From: Candidatus Poribacteria bacterium
GTDB lineage: Bacteria; Poribacteria; WGA-4E; GCA-2687025
Length of the DNA stretch: 64,000 nt
Reading direction: 5' to 3'
Assembly: GCA_028818695.1 (NCBI GenBank)
Contig: JAPPNK010000026.1
Coordinates: 215,994-279,993 of the forward strand
Positions 35,448 to 44,651 of the stretch are shown here, in pieces; position 1 is the first letter of the stretch; each line of letters opens with the position of its first letter. The translations under genes and the position numbers were made by a program. The notes beneath the pieces were generated by a model, which searched no databases, was not told the DNA's origin, and saw only the letters and a list, made by a program, of their open reading frames with translations.

Positions 35448-35828
35448 ATGGACAATCAAGCGATTCAAGCAGGCGGACTCACCTTTTACCCGGAGTATCG
35501 AAACTTCGGAGGCGACCGCGGACCTTCCATCCGCGTCTTCGGCGATGTGGACGGAAACCCGAAGCAGATCCTGCGGTTCGACTGCTTTGAAAACGACCCG
35601 CATTACCATTACGACCCGACCGGCATGAACGCCTTTCACCGCATCGACCGCGCCGTGTCGCCCGATACGGTCGCCTTTGCGCTCGTTATGATACGCGACA
35701 ACATCGCCGCCATGACGAAAGCGGCAGGCTATGCCGAGTTGGCGAACTCCATCGACGCGAAGGCGGTCGGCGAATGCATCGGCGAGCTGCGCAGCGCGCT
35801 CGAAAAAGCGGCGGCGGAAGCGTCCTAA
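35448..35828 (+). CDS. Conserved-looking small protein, function unknown
   Basis: A 126-residue protein. AAAGGAGCGGCAT gives a strong ribosome site. The N-terminal half is beta-like (LTFYPEYRNFGGDRGPSIRVFG, QILRFDCFEND) with a histidine-rich PHYHYDPTGMNAFHRID (about 50-66) that could bind metal. The C-terminal half is helical (VAFALVMIRDNIAAM to ALEKAAAEAS). I do not recognise the family. The next gene begins 110 nt downstream on the same strand. Confidence 0.7.
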   Translation: MDNQAIQAGGLTFYPEYRNFGGDRGPSIRVFGDVDGNPKQILRFDCFENDPHYHYDPTGMNAFHRIDRAVSPDTVAFALVMIRDNIAAMTKAAGYAELANSIDAKAVGECIGELRSALEKAAAEAS

Positions 35829-35938
35829 CAACGGACGCGCATGGACGCAGATGGACGGTTGCGTCGGCGCGTTCGATGCGGGATTGTCCATCTCGCGTCT
35901 TGACAGCGCGCATTGCAGACCTGCCGACCTCCAACGAC

Positions 35939-37387
35939 ATGAACGAGGCGCTGGAGCGGCTCACGGCGCCAAGGGCGGAGGCGCGCCTGCGCGGTTATTT
36001 TCTGCGCGGGGATGAATTCCGCCAAAGTTTTTATTACGACATCTCGGAGCCGATGCGCAACCCGTCCGCGGTCGCGCACAAGCTGAAGGGGCGGCGCGTC
36101 GCGCGCGTGGACGAGGAGCCGGGGCGTCCAAACTGGTGGGCGGAAAATCTGCCGCAGGCGGCGGAGGCGGCGCTGGAGGCGTCGGGCGCGGACGGCTTGC
36201 TTTTGGCGCATGATTGGCTCCCTTCCGCTCCGCTGCCGTGGTCGCAGGCGGTTGAGAAGGCGTTCGGGCGCGCCGAGTCGTTTGCGGAAACGGTCGGCTG
36301 GCTTTTTGACGCGGGCGCGCCGTCTCTTCGCGTTCGCGGATCGTATGCGGACGCGCTGCGGCAGGCGGCTCGCGAGAACCTGCGCAGAACCGCGCAGACC
36401 TTCGGCAAGGCGGCGCGGCTAGGCGTCGTTTTGCCGTATAGCCGACGGCGCGCCTGGTGGATAACGCCCGCGCAGTTGGAGGCGGACGGCGTCGTCCCGG
36501 CGCTGGATATTCCGCCAGTGGAGGCGCGGGAGTTTCTGCGTTCCCGCGCCTCTCTTCGCCTTGACGAGCTGCGCCGGGCGAGCAGTCCCGCCGCGCTCGC
36601 TCCGTCGGAGGAGTGGGCGCGCCTCCTGTGGAGCGTCGGCGTCAACCCGATCGGCGCCAGCGCGGGCGGCGGTCCTCCGTTCGACGCCGTCCCGTTTGAA
36701 GAAGGCGGCGCGGCAGTTCTGCAGTCGACCGAAGACAAGTGGGCTTCTGGGCAGGACGCCGAGACAAACCGGCGCGACCGGCTCTTCGCGCAGGCGGCGG
36801 AGGCGGTTCGCCGGCTGGGCATGGAGTGCGCTGTCGTGGAGGAGGCGGAGCTGTCCGACATGCCGCCGCAGCGCGTCCGCCTGCTGATGGTCGGTCCATG
36901 GCGGTCGCTGCGGACGCGGACGCTCGAAACGCTGGAGGCGCGCTTCTCCAAAAAACAGCTGGCGCTCATGGAGCCGACTCCGCACCTGCTGGACGGCGCG
37001 CCGTCGCCCCGCCTTGAACGCTGGCTCACCAAAATGCGCAGGCGGCGGATTCAGCTGGACTCGACCAGCTTTGAGAAGCGGCTTCAGGCATGGCTCGCCA
37101 AGTCGGGCGCGGAACCCCAGGCAGGCGCCTATCGACGATCCGACGGGTACGCCCCCGCCGCGCTGTGGAGCCGTCTCATGTCGGGCGGCGGCGATGAGTA
37201 TTTCACCTTCACGCATGAGGAGCCGCGCCCGCTGGAGCTGCTCATTGAACGCGCCGCCGAACGCAGCCGATGCGAACGCTGGACGGGGCGCGAATGGAAG
37301 CCGACGCGCAGCTGGACGGCGGACGGGCATACGTTTTTGACGCTGGAGTCGGCGCCGCGCTGTTTTGAGACGATACGGCTGCGGTAA
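35939..37387 (+). CDS. Large cytoplasmic protein, family not recognised
   Basis: A 482-residue protein. ATG 35939 is my choice of start since the sequence upstream in frame is low-complexity and arginine-rich; no good Shine-Dalgarno is seen. There is no signal peptide. Segments such as GLLLAHDWLPSAPLPWSQAVEKAF, VRLLMVGPWRSLRTRTLETLEARF and the C-terminal TFLTLESAPRCFETIRL recall the accessory domains of beta-galactosidase-type glycosidases (a flavodoxin-like trimerisation domain, then a beta-sandwich), but no catalytic barrel is present. It is very arginine- and alanine-rich. Function unknown. Confidence 0.6.
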   Translation: MNEALERLTAPRAEARLRGYFLRGDEFRQSFYYDISEPMRNPSAVAHKLKGRRVARVDEEPGRPNWWAENLPQAAEAALEASGADGLLLAHDWLPSAPLPWSQAVEKAFGRAESFAETVGWLFDAGAPSLRVRGSYADALRQAARENLRRTAQTFGKAARLGVVLPYSRRRAWWITPAQLEADGVVPALDIPPVEAREFLRSRASLRLDELRRASSPAALAPSEEWARLLWSVGVNPIGASAGGGPPFDAVPFEEGGAAVLQSTEDKWASGQDAETNRRDRLFAQAAEAVRRLGMECAVVEEAELSDMPPQRVRLLMVGPWRSLRTRTLETLEARFSKKQLALMEPTPHLLDGAPSPRLERWLTKMRRRRIQLDSTSFEKRLQAWLAKSGAEPQAGAYRRSDGYAPAALWSRLMSGGGDEYFTFTHEEPRPLELLIERAAERSRCERWTGREWKPTRSWTADGHTFLTLESAPRCFETIRLR

Positions 37388-37453
37388 AACGTCGGAAGGC
37401 GCCGAGAAGCCGCCCGCGCCTCTTGGTCAAGCCGTGTAAGCTGGGCGGGAATC

Positions 37454-39292
37454 TTATGCGCCCGACTCGTTCTCTCGCCGCTCCTGACAATGTTGGCGGA
37501 TGATCTGCAAGAAGGCGTCGCCGTATTGTTCAAGCTTCGTCGGTCCGACGCCTGAAATCTCAAGAAACGCCTCCTCCGTCTGCGGAAACCGAGACGCCAT
37601 TTCTCTCAAGCTGCTGTCATAGAACACGATAAACGCGGACAGGCTCTTTTTGTCGGCAAACTCTTTCCGCTTGACGCGCAGCTTTTCAAATAGCTCCTTG
37701 TCATATTCAGCTGAGACCGCGCCTTTTATCTGAGGAGCCTTTGCTTTCGGCAGCGGCAGTATGGAACGACCCATGAACGGCTCATTCCCCTTAAGAACCT
37801 CCCACCCCGCGTTGGTCATCTTCAAGCTGCCATGCTGCAGATCGCGTTTGATCATCCTCCGCTTCAGCAGCTGAAACGACAAGACCTGCCACCCCGCTCT
37901 GCTGAACTCGCTGCCGATTCCATAAACGGACAGCTCATGATGTTTGTTGTTTAGAATCTTCTGCTTAGCGGATCCTTTCAACACATCAATGATATACGCT
38001 TCGCCAAACAGCTGCTTTGTCCGCACAATGCAGGACATGAACTTCTGCGCGGGTATCGTCAGATCGATTTGCGGCTTCTCTGCGGCGGCGCAGTTGTCGC
38101 ACATGCCGCACCGTTCCTGCTCCCGCCCCTCTCCATAATACTCCAAGAGCGTTTTGCGCCGGCAATCTGAAGAGTACGCCCAATTCAGCAGCCAGTTCAG
38201 CCGTTCCAGCCGCCCTTCCCTTTCAGAAGGCGCGCCTTCTTGTATGAAATGCAGGATCATGTCCACATCGCTGTAGCCGAACAGCCAGAGGCAGTCGGCG
38301 CGTTTGCCGTCGCGCCCCGCCCGACCGATCTCCTGATAGTACGCTTCGGGCGACTTCGGCAAGCCCGCATGCAGCACAAACCGCACGTCCTCCTTGTCGA
38401 TGCCCATCCCGAACGCGACGGTGGCGACCATGATGGGCGCACTGCCGTCCAGAAACGCTGCCTGATTCGCCTGCCGATCCTCGCTTTCCATACCCGCATG
38501 GTAGGGAAGGGCTGAAAATCCGAGCGTTGTCAGCTTTTCAGCCAATGCGTCCACCTGTTTTCTTGTAGGACAGTAAACGATGCCCGATTGACCCTCGCGT
38601 CCCCTCAAAAACGCGGCGATCTGGTCATTCATTCGGATTCGCGGCTCCACCGACAGAAACAGATTTTCTCTGTCGAAGCTGCCGACAAAAGCGTTTTCAG
38701 GCGCAATGCCGAGCGTTTGCGCGATGTCCTCTTGAACGCGCGGCGTTGCGGTCGCCGTCAGCGCGACACACACCGCGTCTGGATGCCTGCGCCGAATCGC
38801 CCCAAGCTCTCGGTATTCGGGGCGGAAATCATGCCCCCATTGCGAGATGCAGTGCGCCTCGTCGATGGCGATACAGGAGAGGTTCGCCTCTTCCAGAAGC
38901 GACAAGATTCGGTTTTGGACGAGTCCTTCAGGCGCAATGTAAAGCAGCTTGATCCTCCCCGCGCGGACGCCTCTAGCGATGTCCATCCTTTCGGCGCCGC
39001 TGAGGGTACTGTTGTAAAAGGCGGCGGGGACTCCGCGCTCTCTCAGCGCCTCCACCTGATCTTGCATGAGCGAGATGAGCGGCGACACAACGACCGTCAG
39101 CCCGTCAAAGATCAGCGCGGGGAGCTGGTAGCAGAGCGATTTGCCGCTGCCGGTGGAGAGAACAACAAGCGCGCTTCGCCGGGCGAGGACATGGTCGATG
39201 ATTTCGCGCTGCATGGGGCGAAACTGCGCATGTCCAAATACATCCTGAAGCAGACGCTGCGGGTCTTGAGGCGGAACGATAGAATGCGGCAT
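37454..39292 (-). CDS. recQ: ATP-dependent DNA helicase RecQ
   Basis: A 612-residue superfamily-2 helicase. Walker A STGSGKSLCYQLP (46-58), the DEAH box (144-147) with CISQWGHDFRPEY, and GRAGRDG motif VI are present. The zinc site has Cys residues in CRRKTLLEYYGEGREQERCGMCDNC. The winged helix follows, then a C-terminal HRDC domain (about 525-600, ADKKSLSAFIVFYDSSLREMA). The domain set matches E. coli RecQ. It is divergent from the scramblase-like gene. Confidence 0.96.
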   Translation of the reverse strand: MPHSIVPPQDPQRLLQDVFGHAQFRPMQREIIDHVLARRSALVVLSTGSGKSLCYQLPALIFDGLTVVVSPLISLMQDQVEALRERGVPAAFYNSTLSGAERMDIARGVRAGRIKLLYIAPEGLVQNRILSLLEEANLSCIAIDEAHCISQWGHDFRPEYRELGAIRRRHPDAVCVALTATATPRVQEDIAQTLGIAPENAFVGSFDRENLFLSVEPRIRMNDQIAAFLRGREGQSGIVYCPTRKQVDALAEKLTTLGFSALPYHAGMESEDRQANQAAFLDGSAPIMVATVAFGMGIDKEDVRFVLHAGLPKSPEAYYQEIGRAGRDGKRADCLWLFGYSDVDMILHFIQEGAPSEREGRLERLNWLLNWAYSSDCRRKTLLEYYGEGREQERCGMCDNCAAAEKPQIDLTIPAQKFMSCIVRTKQLFGEAYIIDVLKGSAKQKILNNKHHELSVYGIGSEFSRAGWQVLSFQLLKRRMIKRDLQHGSLKMTNAGWEVLKGNEPFMGRSILPLPKAKAPQIKGAVSAEYDKELFEKLRVKRKEFADKKSLSAFIVFYDSSLREMASRFPQTEEAFLEISGVGPTKLEQYGDAFLQIIRQHCQERRENESGA

Positions 39293-39470
39293 TGGAAGAT
39301 TTCTGTTGATTGGAAGTGAAACGGCTGACCCTCGTCATTTTTACATACAACCGGCGCTTCGCGCAAGTCTTACCGCCTTGCATGCGCTGCCAAGCGGCGG
39401 AGCGCATGCGTTTCGTACAAAGACGCTGTATCATGCGCGTTGAACGAGACGCCCTATTGGAGGCTAAGCG

Positions 39471-40058
39471 ATGCAGCAGCTTGAATCGATCGACGCCCTC
39501 GCCATTCGGCAGCTGAAAGAGTGGGACGAAATACTGACCGGCTGGGAGATGACGAACCGGTATGAGGTGATGGACGCGAACGGAGTGAAACTGTTCGATG
39601 CAGGCGAGCAGCGCGGCTCTCTCCTTGGCCGGCAATTTTTGGGACCGAAGCGCCCCTTCAGCCTCGTTGTTTTGAAGAGCGGATCGCCTGTCCTCCATGT
39701 TCATCGCCAGTTCCGCTTCTTCAGAGAGACCGTCAACATACTGGACGGCGGCGGCTCCCAGCTCGGCTCCATCGAAAAGACGCTCAACCCTGTCCAGCGA
39801 AACTACCACATACGCAACCGCGACGGCAGAGAAGTTTGCGAACTCCACGGTCCGCTTACCAAACCATGGACGTTCTTCATCATGCAAAACGGAAACGAAA
39901 CAGGCGTCATAACAAAGCGCTGGGGCGGCATTGCGCGAGAGGCGTTCACGGACGCCGACGCGTTCGGCGTACGGTTCCCCAGGGAAGCGTCTCCTGAAGT
40001 TAAGGCGCTGCTGCTCGGCGCCGTATTTTTGATCGACTTTGTCCATTTTGAAGAGTAA
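39471..40058 (+). CDS. Phospholipid scramblase-like protein
   Basis: A 195-residue protein with an unusually clear match to the animal PLSCR core. FLGPKRPFSLVVLK corresponds to the GPSRPFTL region. The C-terminal part (about 147-194: KRWGGIAREAFTDADAFGV, then VKALLLGAVFLIDFVHFEE) corresponds to the segment of human PLSCR1 with the calcium loop and C-terminal hydrophobic helix. It lacks the N-terminal proline-rich and cysteine-palmitoylation parts. TTGGAGG stands seven bases before the ATG. Bacterial members are of unknown role; lipid binding through the LURP-one/tubby-like barrel is likely. Confidence 0.85.
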   Translation: MQQLESIDALAIRQLKEWDEILTGWEMTNRYEVMDANGVKLFDAGEQRGSLLGRQFLGPKRPFSLVVLKSGSPVLHVHRQFRFFRETVNILDGGGSQLGSIEKTLNPVQRNYHIRNRDGREVCELHGPLTKPWTFFIMQNGNETGVITKRWGGIAREAFTDADAFGVRFPREASPEVKALLLGAVFLIDFVHFEE

Positions 40059-40192
40059 TGACCCGCCGCCAACCTGACCGCCCTTCCCGCGCAGGCGGGG
40101 AGCGGAAATCCAGAAGCGCGGCAAATGTTCTCCACAAACCGCATGAGAAGCGCCAACGCGAGAATTTTATTCAACAGGAAAGGCTTGAACCG

Positions 40193-42043
40193 ATGCCGTT
40201 TGGAAACACCCCTTCCGTCGACACCTCCAACAGCCCGAACGCGCGGCTCAAACCGGTACCCATCGAGGCGGTTCAGTTAGAGGACCGCTTCTGGGCGCCG
40301 AAGATTCAACAGATGCGCGAGACAACCCTCCCGACGCAGCATCGCATCCTTGAAGAAACGGGGCGCATCGACAATTTTAGACGCGCCGCCGGCAAGATCG
40401 AGAACGATTTTCAGGGGCTGTATTTCAACGACTCAGACGTCTACAAGTGGCTCGAAGGATGCGCATACTCGCTTGCGTATCAGGGCGGCGGAGAGGTCGA
40501 GCGGCTCGCCGACAGCGTCATCGCCGAGATTGCGCAGGCGCAATGCGGAGACGGCTATCTGAACACGTACTACATGTTCGACCGCGAAGATCAGCGGTGG
40601 ACAAACCTGCGCGACATGCATGAGCTGTACTGCGCGGGGCATCTCTTCTCCGCTGCGGCAGCGCACCATCGCGCCACAGGCAAGCGCTCGCTCTTGGATG
40701 TCGCCCTCCGCTTCGCCGACTGCATCGACAACCTGTTCGGCGAGGGAAAGAAAGAGGGCGTCCCTGGACATGAGCAGATCGAGATGGGCCTCATTGAGAT
40801 TTACCGCGAAACCGGCGAGGCGCGCTATCTGAAACTGGCGCAGTTCTTTCTAGACAAGCGCGGGCAAAACCTGATCGGAGGCGGCGAATACCATCAGGAT
40901 CATAAGCCGGTGCGCGAGCTGGACTCGGTCGTTGGGCATGCGGTGCGGGCTTTGTATCTGAACGCGGGAGCCGTCGACCTGTATATGGAGATGGGCGAAG
41001 AGGCGCTCATGGAGGCGATGACGCGCATTTGGACGAACATGACCGAGCGGCGCATGTATGTCACGGGCGGCGTCGGGGCGCGCCGGGCGGGCGAGGCGTT
41101 TGGCGGCGATTACGAGCTGCCGAACGAGATCGCCTATTCCGAAACATGCGGCGCCATTGCGAACGCGCTTTGGAACTGGCGCATGCTGCTCGCGACCGGC
41201 GAGGCGCGCTACGCCGACGTCGCCGAGCTGGCAACCTACAACGGCGCCCTGTCCGGCATCTCTCTGGACGGGCGGCATTATTTTTATGTGAACCCGCTCG
41301 CCAGCCGAGGGGGCCACAGACGGCAGCGCTGGTTCGGGTGCGCCTGCTGCCCGACCAACATCATTCGGCTCATCGGGCAGGTTCCGGGGATGATCTACTC
41401 AACCTCCGAAAACGCGGTCTGGACGCATCTTTACGCCGCCAGCTCCGCCAAGGCGAACGTTGCCGGCGCCGAGGTTTCCATTCAGCAGCGGACCGATTAT
41501 CCGTGGGACGGAGCGGCGGAGATGGAGCTCTCGCTGGACAAGCCCGCCCGTTTTGCGCTCAACCTGCGGATGCCTGGGTGGCTCCGATCAGCCAAAATCG
41601 AAGTGAACGGCGAGACGGCGGAAGCGTCCGCCCCGGGCTCGTATGCGTCCATTGAGCGCGATTGGAAAAGCGGCGACATCGTCCGTCTGGCGCTGCCGAT
41701 GCCGATTGAGCAGATAACGGCGCATCCGTATGTGGAGGCGGCCGCGGGAAAAACGGCGTTGAAGCGCGGCCCGCTCGTGTATTGCATGGAGGATGAGCAG
41801 GCGCCGGCGGCGGGCGTCATCGCGGACGGACAGATGACGCATGCGTACGACAAGGAGCTGCTGGACGGCGTCGGAGCGATCCATTTTGAAGGCGTCGCAG
41901 GCGAAACGGAAGGATGGGAAAACAGCCTCTACCGGCGGCGCGCCGACATGTCGGAGGAAAAATCGGCTCTCCGCGCCATCCCGTACTACGCTTGGGCGAA
42001 CCGCGTTGAGGCGCCGATGCGCGTTTGGCTTCATCTGCGTTGA
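40193..42043 (+). CDS. Glycoside hydrolase family 127 (DUF1680) protein
   Basis: A 616-residue enzyme of the beta-L-arabinofuranosidase family. ATG 40193 follows AGGAAAGG. Motifs: LEDRFWAPKIQ at the start, an (alpha/alpha)6 barrel, Glu317-Thr-Cys319 (SETCGA) and Cys383-Ala-Cys385-Cys386-Pro-Thr-Asn. In the characterised family member the Glu and three cysteines hold zinc and one cysteine is the nucleophile, so the site looks intact. There is no signal peptide, so it is probably cytoplasmic and acts on imported oligosaccharide. The 40059-40192 leader contains a degenerate palindrome (CCCGCGCAGGCGGGG) near 40085. Confidence 0.92.
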   Translation: MPFGNTPSVDTSNSPNARLKPVPIEAVQLEDRFWAPKIQQMRETTLPTQHRILEETGRIDNFRRAAGKIENDFQGLYFNDSDVYKWLEGCAYSLAYQGGGEVERLADSVIAEIAQAQCGDGYLNTYYMFDREDQRWTNLRDMHELYCAGHLFSAAAAHHRATGKRSLLDVALRFADCIDNLFGEGKKEGVPGHEQIEMGLIEIYRETGEARYLKLAQFFLDKRGQNLIGGGEYHQDHKPVRELDSVVGHAVRALYLNAGAVDLYMEMGEEALMEAMTRIWTNMTERRMYVTGGVGARRAGEAFGGDYELPNEIAYSETCGAIANALWNWRMLLATGEARYADVAELATYNGALSGISLDGRHYFYVNPLASRGGHRRQRWFGCACCPTNIIRLIGQVPGMIYSTSENAVWTHLYAASSAKANVAGAEVSIQQRTDYPWDGAAEMELSLDKPARFALNLRMPGWLRSAKIEVNGETAEASAPGSYASIERDWKSGDIVRLALPMPIEQITAHPYVEAAAGKTALKRGPLVYCMEDEQAPAAGVIADGQMTHAYDKELLDGVGAIHFEGVAGETEGWENSLYRRRADMSEEKSALRAIPYYAWANRVEAPMRVWLHLR

Positions 42044-42105
42044 TGGGCTGCGGCGCGCGCGTCCGGGCTGTCGATGGAGAACGTTAATTTTAAAGGCGGG
42101 CGGCT

Positions 42106-43647
42106 ATGAGCGGATTTGAAAGGTTTTCGAATTTCAAAGCGATTCTGCTTTCTGCTGGCGCGGTTTTGCTGATAGCGGCGCTGGCGTTTCTTGCCGCCCG
42201 CCGCGCGGCGGAGCCGCCGACAGCTGGCTCCAGCGCGGAACCAACAACAGAAAGCGGCGCGCATGACGAGGAGACGCCTGAAATCACCCCCCGCTTGGCA
42301 AAGCTTCTTCAGGCGGTGTACGACCTGCGGGGCGCTGAATCGAACCCCAAGATTCGCAAATGGCTGGAATGGTACGGAAATAAGATGATCGCCAACGGCG
42401 AAAAGGACGAGGAAATCATCCGCGCGCTTATTTTCAATCTCTGGAATATGAGGAAAACTAAGAATCCGAAAGAGCTGGAACGGTTCATCGAAGAATCGCG
42501 GGAGAGCGAGTTGGAGGATGAGACCGAAAGCGCCGGCTGGAAGTACAACCCGGAATACTCAGAGAAAATGAACCGTATCCACAAATACAGATACGAGCAG
42601 TTCGGATACTCACTCTACCGCAAAGGGAAAACGCCTCGAGCGGTCATCGAGATTCTGGTGGAGGGGATGGACGACCTGACCGCCGCCAAGTACTTGGTTG
42701 ACGCGGTGACTCAACCCGAAGGGAGTCTTTTTCCTGAGGTGAAGGGCGAATCTTGGAGCAGGAGCGAAAAAGAGTATGCGGCGGAATACGCCGACCGAGT
42801 TCTTGCGAAAGACCCGTCCTCGCTCGACGCGCTGAGAGTCAAAATATATTCAGACGTTGACACGATAGAATCGGCGCGGCTTCTGATTGAACATCATCCG
42901 GACGATGAGCAAGCGGTTCTCAGCGCTGCAAGCCAGCTGTATCTCAATTATCCTGAGGAAACAATCGACGCGATTTCACGCATTCTGCCGGAGGACGGTC
43001 TGCATTCCAGGTCGAAGTTTCATACGCTTCTCGGCAACGCGTATGAGCGTCTGGATATGCTATATGAAGCGGCAGATCAGTTTCAGAAGGCGTTCGCTGC
43101 CGGCTCTACTATGGGAGGACGTTGGCGTTATCAAATGTTAGAGCAGGGAAAACGCTCCTTTCCGTCTATCTGGGAAGAACGCGCCGCGGCCGCTGAATCG
43201 GCAAAGCAGACGCCAACCGCTCCGAGCGCGCCGTCTCATGGCCGTCCCCATGGGGCTGCCCCGGACGAGCCGCATGGCGCGCCGCCGCTGCCTGACCATC
43301 CAGACGCCCCGCGTCCTGAAGGCGCGCCGCCGCCCCCGTCCGGCGCAGCGATGGACATGGCGTCGGCATACGCCGACTTTGCGAAGGCGTACCAAGATGC
43401 GTTTGAGATGGAGTACGGACTCTCCGAGGCGACGCCAGAAGGCTACATGAACGCCTTGCTCGGAATGGCGCGCGCCTTCGCCAAAGCGGGAGACGCCCAG
43501 CATGCCCAGGACGCTTACAACGCCGTCCGCAAACGCCATTCGCGCGAGGAGGTTCAGCAGGTCTTCCGCCGCTTTGACGAACAGGAGCGTCTCAAAAGGC
43601 AGCCGCCGAGCGACGAGGAGAATGACGACAACGGCGAGGAGGATTGA
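42106..43647 (+). CDS. Membrane-anchored helical (TPR-like) protein, paralogue of 14085 gene
   Basis: A 513-residue protein. The N-terminal membrane helix (about 12-30) is followed by a linker and a long helical body almost collinear with the 14085-15638 product (shared KGKTPRAVIEILVEGM, EKEYAAEYADR, DAISRILPEDGLHS, EAADQFQKA). A proline/histidine-rich spacer (about 375-415) and an acidic tail (SDEENDDNGEED) follow. The first 70 residues and the spacer are the most diverged. GGCGGGCGG precedes the ATG. It is not in an evident operon. Function unknown. Confidence 0.75.
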   Translation: MSGFERFSNFKAILLSAGAVLLIAALAFLAARRAAEPPTAGSSAEPTTESGAHDEETPEITPRLAKLLQAVYDLRGAESNPKIRKWLEWYGNKMIANGEKDEEIIRALIFNLWNMRKTKNPKELERFIEESRESELEDETESAGWKYNPEYSEKMNRIHKYRYEQFGYSLYRKGKTPRAVIEILVEGMDDLTAAKYLVDAVTQPEGSLFPEVKGESWSRSEKEYAAEYADRVLAKDPSSLDALRVKIYSDVDTIESARLLIEHHPDDEQAVLSAASQLYLNYPEETIDAISRILPEDGLHSRSKFHTLLGNAYERLDMLYEAADQFQKAFAAGSTMGGRWRYQMLEQGKRSFPSIWEERAAAAESAKQTPTAPSAPSHGRPHGAAPDEPHGAPPLPDHPDAPRPEGAPPPPSGAAMDMASAYADFAKAYQDAFEMEYGLSEATPEGYMNALLGMARAFAKAGDAQHAQDAYNAVRKRHSREEVQQVFRRFDEQERLKRQPPSDEENDDNGEED

Positions 43648-43738
43648 GCCTTAAATCTGCGCAGAGCCTTTTCGGCGGCGGCATTCATTTTCAGGCGGCG
43701 TCCGACTGCCCAACGGATCCTTCCCGCGCGGGCGCCGC

Positions 43739-43767
43739 TTGACAGGATCAAACCCGCCCGCCAAAAT
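43739..43767 (+). promoter_or_regulatory. Predicted promoter of 43806 gene
   Basis: TTGACA (43739-43744), a 17-nt spacer, and CAAAAT (43762-43767), about 38 nt before the ATG. Confidence 0.45.
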
Positions 43768-43805
43768 GGGCTTCAAATAGACGCATCTATCAAAGGAACA
43801 CGCCA

Positions 43806-44651
43806 ATGCGCAGACTTGCCATCTCAACATGGACGCTTCACCGCGAGCTTGGGGCGATGTATCGACAAGCGGAGCATGGGTCAAAGGAGATGATCCCGAA
43901 CGGCGGCGGCGAAGGCAGGCTGTCGCTGCTGGAAACGCCCGCGGAGCTTCAAAAACGGGGCATCGCCGCCCTGGAGGTGTGCCACTTCCATTTCCCGTCG
44001 CTTGAGAACGCCTATCTGAACCAGTTCCGCGCCGCGCTGGACGAAGCGGGCATCGAACTGTACAGCCTGCTCATCGACACGGGCGACATCGCGCATCCAG
44101 ACGACCGTCAGCGGCAAAAAGAGATCGAAACGATTCGGTTTTGGTTAAGGATCGCCGCCCAGATTGGAGCGTCGCATGCGCGCGTCGTCGCCGGCGGCAT
44201 GGACATCGGTCCTCAAAACGGCGGCGCAAAAGACCACCCTGTCATTCGGCAGAGCGCCGAGACGCTTCTCGCGCTCGCCCGCGAAGCCGCTGAAACGGAC
44301 GTTCAGGTGAACACCGAAAATTTCAGACCGCTTACCAAAACGGCGGAAAATTTGCTCGCCATTCTAGACCTGTGCGAGGGAGAGGTCGGGCTGTGCGCCG
44401 ACTTCGGCAACTACCGCGGCGACAACAAATACGATCAGCTCGCGCAGATCATCCCTAGAGCGAATGTGCTGCATGCGAAGGCGCATTATCCGACAGCGGG
44501 GCAGATGGAGCAGAAGGATTTTGAAAAGTGTCTCGATCTTGCCGACGACGCCGACTTCAACGGTCCCTATTCGCTCATCTTCGACGGTCCTGGGAGCGAA
44601 TGGGAGAGCGTCAAGCAGATTCAGGAGGTCGTTCAGCGGCGGATTCATTAG
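43806..44651 (+). CDS. Sugar phosphate isomerase/epimerase (TIM barrel)
   Basis: A 281-residue xylose-isomerase-like TIM barrel. Strand ends with probable metal ligands are VQVNTENFRPL (Glu), VGLCADFGNYRGD (Asp), NVLHAKAHYP (His) and YSLIFDGPGSEWE (Asp replacing the usual Glu). AAAGGAAC precedes the ATG. It overlaps the 3' end of the convergent DMT transporter gene by 41 nt. The substrate is unknown. A second, distantly related isomerase gene lies beyond the transporter. Confidence 0.85.
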   Translation: MRRLAISTWTLHRELGAMYRQAEHGSKEMIPNGGGEGRLSLLETPAELQKRGIAALEVCHFHFPSLENAYLNQFRAALDEAGIELYSLLIDTGDIAHPDDRQRQKEIETIRFWLRIAAQIGASHARVVAGGMDIGPQNGGAKDHPVIRQSAETLLALAREAAETDVQVNTENFRPLTKTAENLLAILDLCEGEVGLCADFGNYRGDNKYDQLAQIIPRANVLHAKAHYPTAGQMEQKDFEKCLDLADDADFNGPYSLIFDGPGSEWESVKQIQEVVQRRIH

